A stretch of 64,000 nucleotides of DNA, taken from assembly GCF_000657795.2 (NCBI RefSeq), contig NZ_JHEP02000009.1, positions 62,001 to 126,000 of the forward strand, in the 5' to 3' direction. Both the position numbers and the translations under genes were made by a program. The notes under the pieces are model-generated. The model made no database searches. It had not been told where the DNA came from and saw only the letters and a program-made list of their open reading frames with translations. This document shows positions 45,918 to 54,525 of this stretch, piece by piece. Every line of letters starts with the position of its first letter. Position 1 is the stretch's first letter. Source of the DNA: Bordetella pseudohinzii. GTDB taxonomy: Bacteria > Pseudomonadota > Gammaproteobacteria > Burkholderiales > Burkholderiaceae_B.

Positions 45918-46858
45918 GCCCCGCCCTCCTGCTCGAAGCTGGCGAGCAATCCGTCAAAGACGCCGCTGGCCAGCGCCAACAAACGGTCGTCATCGTCGAC
46001 CGTGGCCCGCAGGCCGGCCAGGACCTGCTCCACGCCGGCGGCCTCGGCCGGCTGCACGCCGCCCATGTCCAGAAAATGCACGATGGCGCCGAGCCTATCC
46101 ATGCTCCGGCTTTGCAGACCAAAGGCGGTGAGCAAGTGCTCGAAGGTGACCTTGGCGCCCGCATGGGAGAAACGCGCGCCGTCGAAGTCAAAACCCAGCG
46201 CCGTATTGGGGCAGTCGGCCGGCGATGCCAGCCACAGGATGCGGGCGTTCTTGTCGATGCGGCGCCGGATCAGCCAGGCGCTCGCCAGCCGGTCCACCCA
46301 GGGCCGCGCCCGCGTCGCCCAGGTCCGGCCCTGGTAGTCCTCGACCCGCAAGCGGACGATGGCGCAATCCCGGGCATGCGGCTCATCGGCGGACAGGGCG
46401 CGATGCGCGCCCTCCTCCAGTTCGCGCAAGGCGGCATCGGCCTGGCGCTGCGCCTCCGCCGGAAAGAAATCCATATCGGTCAGCTGGGCATAGGTTTTAC
46501 GCAACTTGCGCAGCTGTTTCAGTGTGTCCATGGCGGTTTCGGGCGATAGCGCGACGCGCAGCGGCTCGATGCCCTTGCTTATCAGCTCGCCATACGCCGC
46601 GGAGCGGTCAAACCGCGCTTGCAGCCTCGCCGGATCCTCATCGGCAAAAGCGGCCTCGGCCAGATAGGCGCTGCCGCCGCTGTCGCGCACCTCGTGCGCG
46701 ATCGTCTCCAGGGTCTGCCGGCCGCGCTCATGCGACGGCAGCAGATAGACGCCATCACGAAGCACGGCCGCGCCGCAGGCCTTCAGCGCGCGCCAGGCGC
46801 GCATGCGCGCCGCCGCGTTCTCCGTGGGCAGGGAAAGAATCAGGATCAGCCAGCGCAT
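45914..46858 (-). CDS. chrB: Chromate-responsive regulator ChrB
   Basis: ChrB protein of 314 aa. The N-terminal half (starting MRWLILILSLPTENAAARMR) resembles the DNA-binding part, and the C-terminal ChrB domain carries ATRARPWVDRLASAWLIRR (about 182-200), DARILW-like NARILWL, and GFDFDGARFSHAGAKVTFEH (about 219-238). ChrB represses or tunes chrA in response to chromate. It is first in the chrBA operon, directly downstream of a pair of direct repeats. The start ATG at 46858 has no strong ribosome binding site. Confidence 0.92.
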   Translation of the reverse strand: MRWLILILSLPTENAAARMRAWRALKACGAAVLRDGVYLLPSHERGRQTLETIAHEVRDSGGSAYLAEAAFADEDPARLQARFDRSAAYGELISKGIEPLRVALSPETAMDTLKQLRKLRKTYAQLTDMDFFPAEAQRQADAALRELEEGAHRALSADEPHARDCAIVRLRVEDYQGRTWATRARPWVDRLASAWLIRRRIDKNARILWLASPADCPNTALGFDFDGARFSHAGAKVTFEHLLTAFGLQSRSMDRLGAIVHFLDMGGVQPAEAAGVEQVLAGLRATVDDDDRLLALASGVFDGLLASFEQEGGA

Positions 46859-46878
46859 TTCCGGGCAGCGCGGTATTG

Positions 46879-46910
46879 TGTAGGGTATTCAACGAATCTG
46901 TAGCGTACTC
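46879..46910. promoter_or_regulatory. Pair of 12-bp direct repeats upstream of chrB
   Basis: TGTAGGGTATTC (46879-46890) and TGTAGCGTACTC (46899-46910) agree at 10 of 12 positions with a 20-bp period, about two helical turns. They lie 21-52 bp upstream of the chrB start, where the promoter must be. A regulator binding one face of the helix, most simply ChrB itself, is a reasonable inference. Confidence 0.5.
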
Positions 46911-47000
46911 TGCATTTTTTATAAAAACAACACGCGCTGCGGGCGGCCACTCGCAGCCGGCATCGGCACGGCCGATGGATAGTCGTTGATTATTCGTTTT

Positions 47001-47021
47001 GGCCAATATAGGATCGGCCAT
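47001..47021. promoter_or_regulatory. Inverted repeat upstream of the LysR gene
   Basis: TGGCC and GGCCA flank an 11-bp A/T-richer spacer 23 bp before the lysR ATG, a layout compatible with LysR autoregulation. The dyad is short, so chance is possible. Confidence 0.3.
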
Positions 47022-47043
47022 TCCGCGGCCATGCCCTTTTCCC

Positions 47044-47994
47044 ATGCTGAGAAACGTCTCCCTGCGCCATCTGCGCTGCTTCATGGCGGTGGCCAATGCC
47101 GGCTCCTTCACCGTGGCGGCCTCGCGGCTGTTCCTGACCCAATCCTCGCTGACGGCGACCATCCAGCAGTTCGAGGAAGCGGTCGGCGTCAAGCTCTTCG
47201 ACCGTAATACGCGCCGCGTCTCCATGACCCCGGAGGCGGTCCGCTTCAAGGTCGAGGCCGAGAAAATCCTAAGCCATTTCGATGGCGCCATCAGCGATCT
47301 GCAGGCCTTCTCCAAAGGCCAGCAAGGCCACATCCGCATCGCGGCGGCGGCCTCCGTCATCGATCATTTCCTGGCCGACGCCATCCACGCCTTCCAGGCC
47401 ACCTACCCCAACATCACGATTTCGCTGCGCGATGCCGGCGCCGAACTGGTCGAGCGCATGGTGGCCGGCGGCGACATCGACTTCGCCGTCACCAGCCGGC
47501 ACAAGGGCTATGACGACCTGATCTATACGCCCTTGTTCGAGGACCGTTATGGCGTCGTCTGCGCGGGCGGCCATCCCCTGGCCGGCGGCCGGGGTCCGGT
47601 GCGCTGGACGAGCCTGGATCCCGCCGATTACGTGGGCTTTACCGCCGATACCGGCATCGGCGCCTTCCTGCGCGCCAATGCGCCCAACCCGGCGCTATTC
47701 GAAGGCAGCCGCGACGAGATCTCCAGCACCACATCGCTCTTGGCGGTGCTGCGCCGCGGCGCGCGCTATTCCATCCTGCCGGCCCTGGCGGCCAGCGTGG
47801 GGGGCTACACGGCGTTCCGCTTCCGCGAGCTGGCCGCTCCCCGGCTGGCGCGCGAAGTCTGCCTGATCACCCGCCGGCTGCGTTCGCTGTCGGCCAGCTC
47901 GGAGCATCTGCTGGGCTTCATCCGCGAAGAAATGCGCAAGAAGCCCGTGCCCCCCGGCGTGCGCCTGCTGCAGGCGCGCACGCGCGGGGACTGA
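47044..47994 (+). CDS. LysR-family regulator
   Basis: Regulator of 316 aa with N-terminal wHTH (RHLRCFMAVANAGSFTVAAS and the following LFLTQSSLTATIQQFEEAVG, residues 8-48) and a two-lobed effector domain. ATG 47044 is preferred over an earlier in-frame start. It is divergent from chrB and meets the Bug receptor gene end to end. The target may be the hyuAB-bug operon rather than chrBA, because LysR/Bug pairs are the common arrangement in this organism type and chrBA has its own regulator. Confidence 0.9.
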   Translation: MLRNVSLRHLRCFMAVANAGSFTVAASRLFLTQSSLTATIQQFEEAVGVKLFDRNTRRVSMTPEAVRFKVEAEKILSHFDGAISDLQAFSKGQQGHIRIAAAASVIDHFLADAIHAFQATYPNITISLRDAGAELVERMVAGGDIDFAVTSRHKGYDDLIYTPLFEDRYGVVCAGGHPLAGGRGPVRWTSLDPADYVGFTADTGIGAFLRANAPNPALFEGSRDEISSTTSLLAVLRRGARYSILPALAASVGGYTAFRFRELAAPRLAREVCLITRRLRSLSASSEHLLGFIREEMRKKPVPPGVRLLQARTRGD

Positions 47995-48975
47995 TCAGTC
48001 CAGCTTGATGCCCGCCTCGTCGATCACCGCCTTCCACTTGGCGGACTCGCTGCGCATCATGTCGGCGAGCTTCTGCGGCGGCCCCCCGGCGATTTCAAAA
48101 CCCATGTCCGACAGCTTCTTCTTCGTGTCGGCGTCCTGCAGGGCGCGGTTGAAGGCCTGGTTGAGCTTGAGCACGATGTCGGCCGGCGTGCCGGCCGGCG
48201 CCAGGAAACCATACCAGCCCAGCAACTCATACCCTGGCACGCCGGACTCGGCCACCGTGGGGATATCGGGATAGTTGGCCAGCCGCTGCGCCGTCGTCAC
48301 GGCCAGGGCGCGCAGCTGCCCTCCCCTGACCAGCGGCATGGCTTCGGGCAGGATGGCGAACATATAGGTTGTCTGTCCACCCACCAGGTCCTGCAAGGCC
48401 GGCGCGCCGCCCTTGTAGGGGATGTGCGCCGCCTTGGCGCCGGTCATCCGTTTGTAGAGCTCGCCGCCAAGGTGCGACGGCGTGCCGGCTCCCGCCGAGG
48501 CATAGTTCACCGGCGTGGCGGAGGCCTTGAGCATGGCCGTCAGCTCGGGCATGGTCCGCGCCGGGGCCGAGCGGTTCACCACCACCAGGCTGGGCAGCAT
48601 GGTCGCCAGCACGATGGGGCTGAAGTCTTTCTGCGCGTCATAGGGCAGCTGGGCATACAGGCTCTGGTTGACCGACAGCGCCGTCGAAGTGCCCAGGAAC
48701 AGCGTATAGCCATCGGGATCGGACTTGGCTACATAGGCCGCGCCGATATTGCCGCTGGCCCCGGCGCGGTTCTCGACAATGACGGGCTGGCCCAGGCTGT
48801 CGGCGACTTTCTGGCCCAGGGTGCGGGCCAGCACGTCGGTCGACCCGCCCGCGGGATACGGCACGACCAGCTTGATGGGCTTGTCGGGATAGCTCGCCGC
48901 CTGTGCGCCGAGGGCGCCGGCCAGCGCGGCCGAGACCAGCAGAATCCTGGCTGACTGCAGTGCAATACGCTTCAT
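47995..48975 (-). CDS. Bug-family (TctC) periplasmic solute receptor
   Basis: Periplasmic binding protein of 326 aa with a signal peptide (1-26, ending AQA) and the sequence YPDKPIKLVVPYPAGGSTDV, then VIVENRAGASGNIGAAYV (about 64-81) and AAHIPYKGGAPALQDLVGGQ (about 182-201). It is the closest of the four to the standard Bug consensus. It follows hyuB by 54 bp and is probably the receptor for the hydantoin-like or oxoproline-like substrate of HyuAB. Confidence 0.93.
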   Translation of the reverse strand: MKRIALQSARILLVSAALAGALGAQAASYPDKPIKLVVPYPAGGSTDVLARTLGQKVADSLGQPVIVENRAGASGNIGAAYVAKSDPDGYTLFLGTSTALSVNQSLYAQLPYDAQKDFSPIVLATMLPSLVVVNRSAPARTMPELTAMLKASATPVNYASAGAGTPSHLGGELYKRMTGAKAAHIPYKGGAPALQDLVGGQTTYMFAILPEAMPLVRGGQLRALAVTTAQRLANYPDIPTVAESGVPGYELLGWYGFLAPAGTPADIVLKLNQAFNRALQDADTKKKLSDMGFEIAGGPPQKLADMMRSESAKWKAVIDEAGIKLD

Positions 48976-49029
48976 TTTTCGTTTTCCCCTTGCTGCGTTG
49001 GATAGGAACCGGGCGCCCCGCAGGGGCGC

Positions 49030-50646
49030 TCAGCTTGCTGCGATATAGCCCTGGCGGCGATCCCATTGCCGGGCGGCGGCGTCGCGTTGCGAGACCGGCC
49101 CGTAGCCGCCGCCGCCCGGGGTGCAGAGCGTCACCTCGTCGCCGGGCTGCAGGATGTGCGGCCGGCGGCTGTCGACCGCCTGGCCATTGATGAGCACGCG
49201 GCCCAGGGCGCCCTCCTCGCCGCCGCCCAGGCCGGGGGCCGCCACCTTCAGTCTTTCGGTCAGGAAGACAATCGACAAAGGGCCGTCGTGGGTGCTGACA
49301 AAGCGGACCTCCTCGCCCAGCCCGCCCCGGAAAGCGCCCTCGCCGCCCGATCCCGGCCGCAGGGCTTTGTGGCGGAAGAGCAGCGGCGCCTCGCGCTCGG
49401 CGACTTCGACCGGGGTGGCGGAGATATTGCTCGGCCAGGACATGACCGAGGCGCCGTTCTTGCCGGCCGTCGCGCCCATGCCGCCGTTATAGAAGAGCAC
49501 CGTGGCGAAGGACTTGCCATTGGCGCGCGTGCCGCTCAGATTGGCGATCCACAGCGGTGAACCGACGCCGGCCATCACCTTGTTCGGCAGCACCGGATGG
49601 AGCGCGCCGAAGATGACGGTCGGCACGTAATGCCCTGTGCAGGCGCGCCCGCCCACCGGCGCCGGCATGCGCGGATTGAGGATGGTACCTTCGGGCGCCA
49701 CCGCGCGGATGGGCCGGAACAGGCCATCGTTGTTGGGCAGCTCCGGCAAGAGCAGGCATTTGATGGCGTAGACCGTCATGGCGCTGGTGTAGGCCAGCAC
49801 GCAGTTGATGCCGCGCGGCTGCTGGGCGGAGGTGCCGGCGAAATCGCATTCGATCTCGCCGTCGCCGATGCGCACATTGACGGCGTAGCGGAAGCGTTCG
49901 TCAAAACCGTCGGTCTGCATCTCATAGCGGTACTCGCCCCGGGGCAAGGCGCGGATGGCCTGGCGCATGGCGGCTTCGCTGCGCGCGAACAAGGCCTCGG
50001 CCAGCTCGTCGATGCCCGGCAGGCCGTACTCGCGCAGGATGTCCTGCAGGCGCGCGGCGATCAGTTCCACCGCGCCGACCTGGGACCAGATATCGCCCAC
50101 GGTCTGCTCCGGCGTGCGCACATTGCAGCGAATCAGGTCCAGCAGGGTCTCGTCCGGCTGGCCGGCCGTCAGAAAACGCATCAGCGGGATATGAAAACCT
50201 TCTTCGTAGAGCTCGCGGGCGTCCACCGAACGGATCTTGCCGCCGATATCCGGGACATGGGCCGCCGTGGCCGCGAAGCCGACCAGCGCCCCGTCATGGA
50301 AAACCGGTTTGACCAGGCTGACATCGTTCAGGTGGCCGGTCCCTATCCAAGGGTTGTTGGTGATGAAGACATCGCCGGGGCGCATGGCGGCGCGGTCAAA
50401 GCGCTCGATCACCGCCCTCACCGTGCGCGGCAAGGTGCCGATGAAAGACGGGATGCTGCCGCTGTTTTCCGATAGCGCGCGTCCGGCCGAGTCGGTCAGA
50501 ACGACAGCAAAATCGTTTGCCTCCGTCGACAGCGTGGAAAACGATGTGCGCACGATGAGCTTGGCGGCCTCGTTGACCACCGAGCGCACCCGGGTCCAGA
50601 ACACTTCGAGAAAAATGGGATCGGCCGAGGGCTTGAGTTCAGGCAT
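49030..50646 (-). CDS. hyuB: Hydantoinase/oxoprolinase subunit B
   Basis: Subunit B of 538 aa of an ATP-dependent ring-opening amidase (N-methylhydantoinase, 5-oxoprolinase or acetophenone-carboxylase relatives). Family segments are DPIFLEVFWTRVRSVVNEAA (about 7-26), FSTLSTEANDFAVVLTDSAG (about 36-55), GDVFITNNPWIGTGHLNDV (about 91-109) and the C-terminal PGGGGYGP. Its start abuts the hyuA stop with no gap, so A and B are made in equal amounts. The specific lactam cannot be told. Confidence 0.92.
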   Translation of the reverse strand: MPELKPSADPIFLEVFWTRVRSVVNEAAKLIVRTSFSTLSTEANDFAVVLTDSAGRALSENSGSIPSFIGTLPRTVRAVIERFDRAAMRPGDVFITNNPWIGTGHLNDVSLVKPVFHDGALVGFAATAAHVPDIGGKIRSVDARELYEEGFHIPLMRFLTAGQPDETLLDLIRCNVRTPEQTVGDIWSQVGAVELIAARLQDILREYGLPGIDELAEALFARSEAAMRQAIRALPRGEYRYEMQTDGFDERFRYAVNVRIGDGEIECDFAGTSAQQPRGINCVLAYTSAMTVYAIKCLLLPELPNNDGLFRPIRAVAPEGTILNPRMPAPVGGRACTGHYVPTVIFGALHPVLPNKVMAGVGSPLWIANLSGTRANGKSFATVLFYNGGMGATAGKNGASVMSWPSNISATPVEVAEREAPLLFRHKALRPGSGGEGAFRGGLGEEVRFVSTHDGPLSIVFLTERLKVAAPGLGGGEEGALGRVLINGQAVDSRRPHILQPGDEVTLCTPGGGGYGPVSQRDAAARQWDRRQGYIAAS

Positions 50647-52749
50647 TTAGGCTTCCTGCAGAGTGATCACGAGATTGCCGCTGGCGAGCTGTTCGACATG
50701 GCCCTGGGGGCCGACCACCAGCGTCGAGCCGGCGTCTTCGATCAACATCGGGCCCTGGCCGGCGAAACCGGCGCGCAAGCCCTCGCGGTCATAGATGGGG
50801 GTATCCACATAGCCGCCCGCTTCATGGAAATAGACCTGGCGCCGGCTCTTGGGCGCGGGCGCGGCCCCCGCCTCCATGGGCGCGGCCCGCGGCGCCTGGC
50901 GCGGCGGGGCCTCGGCCGTGACGCGCAGATTCATCAGCTCCACCGGCACGTCCGGCGGCGTGCGGCCGAACTTCTCGCGATAGCCCGATTCAAAAGCCGC
51001 CACCAGCTCGGCGCGCAGCGCCTGCGGCCCGGGCGCGTCCGGGCCGGCATAGGGGCCGGCCGGCATGCGCACGGTCAGGTTGAATCCCTGGCCGGCATAG
51101 CGGCCGTCGGCCTGGCGCGTCAGGACGATGGGACCGAAGGTGTCATGCAGCGGCGCCAGCGACTCCCGGGCCTGGGATTCCAGCTCGGCATAGGCGGCCT
51201 CCAGGTCTTCCAGACTATCCTGGGCCGGCCGCACGCTCACCGTGCGCGAACGGTCGGCGCGCGCTGGCGCCACCAGCAGGCCGTAGGCGGAGGCGACGCC
51301 GGCCGCCGGCGGGCAGAGAATGGTCTTGACGCCGATCTTGCGCGCCACGTAGTAGGAATGCAGCGGGCCGCCGCCACCGGTGCACAAGAGCACGAAATCG
51401 CGCGGATCGCGGCCGCGCTCGGCGACGTGCACGCGCGCCGCGCCGGCCATGTTCTCGGCCACGATGTCATGCATACCCCAGGCCACGTCCAGCGCCTCGC
51501 GCCCCAGCCTGGCGCCGATGCCGCCGATGGCCTGCCCGGCCAGCGCGGGGTCGATGGCCACCGTGCCGCCGGCGAAATAGGCCGGGTTCAGATAGCCCAG
51601 GAGCAGATTGGCGTCGGTCACTGTCGGCGCCTCGCCGCCCCGGCCATAGCAGGCCGGCCCCGGCTCCGAACCCGCGCTTTGCGGTCCGACCTTGAGCAGG
51701 CCCAGCGCATCCTGGTGCGCGATGCTGCCGCCGCCCGCGCCGATCTCGATCAGGTCCACCGTGGTGATGCGCACCGGCAGCCCGCTGCCTTCGGCAAAGC
51801 GTTTCTGGCGCGCGGCCTCGAAGCCGAAGGCGATCGACGGCCGCCCGTCCTCCACCAGGCAGAGCTTGGCCGTGGTGCCGCCCATATCGAAGGCCAGCAG
51901 ATCGGCCCGGCGGTCGCGCAGGCTGTAATGCGCCGCCGAAATCGCCCCGGCCGCCGGGCCGGACTCCAGCAATTCGATGGGCGTGCGCTTGGCCTCGGCG
52001 ATATGCGACAGCCCGCCGTTGGAAAGCATCATGAGCACCCCGGCGCGCAGGCCGAGATCGGCCAGGCGCGCCTGCAGGCGGTCCAGATAGCGATTGGCCA
52101 GCGGCTTGATGTAGGCATTGGCCGTGGTGGTCGAGATGCGCTCGAATTCGCGCACCACGGGCGCGACATCGCAAGACAGCGTGACTTCCAGGGCCGGAAA
52201 CTCGCGCCGCAGGATGTCCAGCACCTGACGCTCATGCGCATCCGAGGCATAGGAATGCAGCAGGCAGACCGCCAGCGACGCCACCCCCTGCGCCACCAGA
52301 TCGGCGGCCACCGCCCGGACCTCGGCGGCATCGACCGGCGCCAGTTCGGCGCCCCGCGCATCCATGCGCGCCGAGATCTCGCCGCGCAGGCGGCGCTCCA
52401 CCAGCGGCGGCGCGGCCTCCACGGTCAGATCGTAGAGATCATATTTGCGCTCGTGACCGATCTCGATCACATCCTTGAAGCCGCGCGTCACCAGCAAGCC
52501 GGTGGGGCTGCCGCGCCGCTCGATCAGCGCATTGGTGAACAAGGTCGTGGCATGGACCACGCGCGCCACCCGCGCCGGATCGATCTGCTTGTCGCGGATC
52601 AGCCGCGCCACGCCGTCGGCCACGCCCTGCGCCGGGTCGCCATGCGTGGTCAACACCTTGAGGCTGTGCAATCTTCCGGCTTCGTAGTCCAGCGCCACGA
52701 CATCGGTGAACGTGCCACCGATATCGATTCCCACCGCCCATGATTTCAA
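50647..52749 (-). CDS. hyuA: Hydantoinase/oxoprolinase subunit A
   Basis: ATP-binding subunit of 700 aa. The N-terminal phosphate-binding strand AVGIDIGGTFTDVVALD is at residues 5-21, HATTLFTNALIERRGSPTGL at about 66-85, and the actin-like core DLLAFDMGGTTAKLCLVEDG at about 284-303. It phosphorylates the ring amide so that HyuB can help open it. The start is a TTG (52749) supported by GGGAG seven bases upstream; no ATG in this frame fits. It is the first gene of hyuA-hyuB-bug. Confidence 0.92.
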   Translation of the reverse strand: MKSWAVGIDIGGTFTDVVALDYEAGRLHSLKVLTTHGDPAQGVADGVARLIRDKQIDPARVARVVHATTLFTNALIERRGSPTGLLVTRGFKDVIEIGHERKYDLYDLTVEAAPPLVERRLRGEISARMDARGAELAPVDAAEVRAVAADLVAQGVASLAVCLLHSYASDAHERQVLDILRREFPALEVTLSCDVAPVVREFERISTTTANAYIKPLANRYLDRLQARLADLGLRAGVLMMLSNGGLSHIAEAKRTPIELLESGPAAGAISAAHYSLRDRRADLLAFDMGGTTAKLCLVEDGRPSIAFGFEAARQKRFAEGSGLPVRITTVDLIEIGAGGGSIAHQDALGLLKVGPQSAGSEPGPACYGRGGEAPTVTDANLLLGYLNPAYFAGGTVAIDPALAGQAIGGIGARLGREALDVAWGMHDIVAENMAGAARVHVAERGRDPRDFVLLCTGGGGPLHSYYVARKIGVKTILCPPAAGVASAYGLLVAPARADRSRTVSVRPAQDSLEDLEAAYAELESQARESLAPLHDTFGPIVLTRQADGRYAGQGFNLTVRMPAGPYAGPDAPGPQALRAELVAAFESGYREKFGRTPPDVPVELMNLRVTAEAPPRQAPRAAPMEAGAAPAPKSRRQVYFHEAGGYVDTPIYDREGLRAGFAGQGPMLIEDAGSTLVVGPQGHVEQLASGNLVITLQEA

Positions 52750-52873
52750 TCCTGTTCTCCCGAAAAGCGTTCATGTGACGGAGGCCATGATAGGAAGCGG
52801 CTTAATCCAAATCCAATGAAAAATTGAGATGGATTATTCGGAATATCCGAAAGGTTGAATCCGGCGTGCGCGC

Positions 52874-52902
52874 AAAAGAAAAGCGGCCCCTATCGGGGCC
52901 GC
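52874..52902 (-). terminator. Rho-independent terminator of the ABC/ureohydrolase operon
   Basis: On the - strand an eight-bp stem (GCGGCCCC with GGGGCCGC, 52883-52890 and 52895-52902) with a four-base loop is followed by TTTTCTTTT. It starts about 30 bp after the ureohydrolase stop codon and insulates the operon from hyuA. Confidence 0.92.
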
Positions 52903-52933
52903 CCGGCGGAAGCAGCGGCGGCGCCAAGCGCGC

Positions 52934-53881
52934 TCAGGACGCTGTCGGCGCGTGACTGCGCGCCAGCAGGCACAGGCATTCGTACATCAGCGTGGCGCCC
53001 AAGAGCGCCGTGTTGCCGCTGGGGTCGTAGGGCGGCGCGACTTCGACCACGTCGGCGCCCACGAAATCCAGGCCGTCCAAGCCGCGCAGCAGCGCCAGGG
53101 TCTCCCGCGTGGACAGCCCGCCGACCTCCGGCGTGCCGGTGCCCGGCGCATAGACCGGGTCCAGGCCGTCGACATCCACCGACAGATAGGCCGGCCCCTC
53201 GCCGACCACGCGCCGCGCCTCGCGGACGATGGCGTCGACGCCGGCGGCGTCGAATTCCTCGATGAACACCACCCGCATGCCATGGTCCAGCGAATACCGC
53301 CAGCCTTCGTCGGTGTTCTGCGCGCCGCGGATCCCGATCTGTATGGTGCGCCTGGGGTCGAGCAGCCCGGCCTCGACGGCGCGCCTGAAGGGCGAGCCAT
53401 GGCTGAACTTGGAGCCGGCGTGTTCGTCCCAGGTATCGGTATGGGCGTCGATATGCACCATGCCCAGGGGCTGACGCGGCGCGATGGCCTGGAAGATGGG
53501 AAAAGTGATGGAGTGATCGCCGCCGGCGGTCAGCGCTTTCTTGCCCGCCGCGAAAATGGGCGCGAAGAAGCGCCGGATATCCTCATGGGCGCCTTCGAGC
53601 TGCCCGAATCCCGTGAACGGCACGTCGCCGACGTCGGCCACCTTGCACACGGCGAAGGGGTTGAATCCGGTCACATGGTGGATGGCGCGCGTCATGCTGG
53701 ACATATTGCGGATTTCGCGCGGGCCGAAGCGCGCGCCCGGGCGCAGGGTCACGCCGCCGTCAAAGGGCACGCCGGCCAGCGCGATATCGAAATCGTCATG
53801 GGGCGCGGCCTGCGGCACCCGCATGAAGGTCGGCATGCCGCTGTAGCGCGGCAGGCTTTGCATCGTGGTGTCTGTACTCAT
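52934..53881 (-). CDS. Arginase/agmatinase-family ureohydrolase
   Basis: Binuclear Mn hydrolase of 315 aa that splits a guanidino compound into urea and an amine. The metal motifs are complete: GGDHSI (about 124-129), HIDAHTDTWDE (about 148-158, the AHxD element) and SVDVDGLDPVYAPGTGTPEVGG (about 232-253, split for position). The sequence fits the agmatinase/guanidinobutyrase group more than arginase, but substrate preference cannot be fixed. As the last gene of an amino-acid ABC operon, its substrate is probably an imported guanidino acid or amine. The ATG at 53881 gives the usual N-terminus. Confidence 0.93.
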   Translation of the reverse strand: MSTDTTMQSLPRYSGMPTFMRVPQAAPHDDFDIALAGVPFDGGVTLRPGARFGPREIRNMSSMTRAIHHVTGFNPFAVCKVADVGDVPFTGFGQLEGAHEDIRRFFAPIFAAGKKALTAGGDHSITFPIFQAIAPRQPLGMVHIDAHTDTWDEHAGSKFSHGSPFRRAVEAGLLDPRRTIQIGIRGAQNTDEGWRYSLDHGMRVVFIEEFDAAGVDAIVREARRVVGEGPAYLSVDVDGLDPVYAPGTGTPEVGGLSTRETLALLRGLDGLDFVGADVVEVAPPYDPSGNTALLGATLMYECLCLLARSHAPTAS

Positions 53882-53897
53882 GAAGGCTTCCTGGTGG

Positions 53898-54512
53898 TCA
53901 GAAGGTGGCCGGCGTGTTGACCCACAGCACGCGGGCCACGGTGCGGCCCGGGTTGCGGTAGCTATGCGGCACCTCGCTCGAAAAGTAGAAGGAATCGCCC
54001 TGGCGCATATGGTGGACGGCCTCGCCCAGGCGCAGTTCGAACTCGCCTTCGAGCACATAACCCATCTCTTCGCCCGCATGCGAGATCTGCTCCGGGCTTT
54101 CCGCCTCGGGTTCGAGCTGGTGGATGTCGGCCTGCAGCAGCTGGCCGCGCATGGGCACGATGACGCGCTCCAGCTTGACCCCGGGCTTGCGCCCGCGCGC
54201 GCTGGTGAACTCGATGACCGGCCTGTCGCCCTGGCGTATCACCGGCGACGAGGGCGGCGCGTGGGCCGCCATGAGCTCGGCCACATTGGTGTCCAGCGCC
54301 CGCGCCAGCCGGTGCAGATTGGCCAGCGACGGCATGACCTGCCCTCTTTCGATGCGCGACAGCAGGCTTTCGGAGCAGTCGGCCGCCTGCGCCAGGGCCT
54401 TGAGCGTCAGGCCGTGCACCCGGCGGGCATGTTTGATCCTGGTTCCCAGGGCGGGCTGCATGGCTGCGTCGTCCGGCGCGGGCGGCCTTGGGCGGGAGGC
54501 GGGCGGCGTCAT
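53898..54512 (-). CDS. XRE-family regulator with C-terminal cupin domain
   Basis: Regulator of 204 aa. A Cro/C1-type helix-turn-helix at about residues 22-78 (RIKHARRVHGLTLKALAQAA, SESLLSRIERGQVMPSLANL) is joined to a cupin domain at about 110-200 (SHAGEEMGYVLEGEFELRLG, GDSFYFSSEVPHSYRN). The cupin probably binds a small amino compound. XRE-cupin proteins commonly control polyamine and guanidino catabolism, and this one sits inside the operon. The ATG at 54512 is preferred because the longer frame upstream lies inside the DUF1989 gene. Confidence 0.9.
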   Translation of the reverse strand: MTPPASRPRPPAPDDAAMQPALGTRIKHARRVHGLTLKALAQAADCSESLLSRIERGQVMPSLANLHRLARALDTNVAELMAAHAPPSSPVIRQGDRPVIEFTSARGRKPGVKLERVIVPMRGQLLQADIHQLEPEAESPEQISHAGEEMGYVLEGEFELRLGEAVHHMRQGDSFYFSSEVPHSYRNPGRTVARVLWVNTPATF

Positions 54513-54525
54513 GGCGGCGCGCGTC

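Noticed and set aside
44667-46337. Long + strand frame opposite chrA and chrB
   Set aside because: Compositionally odd (Gln/Arg/Asp/Gly-rich) and fully antisense to two intact known genes with overlapping starts.
47989-48000. Perfect palindrome GACTGATCAGTC at the LysR/Bug junction
   Set aside because: It is produced by two convergent genes that both end in an Asp codon plus TGA. No T-runs, so neither a terminator nor an evident operator.
50698-52743. 681-codon + strand frame opposite hyuA
   Set aside because: Antisense shadow of a family-typical hyuA; no motif, no ribosome binding site.
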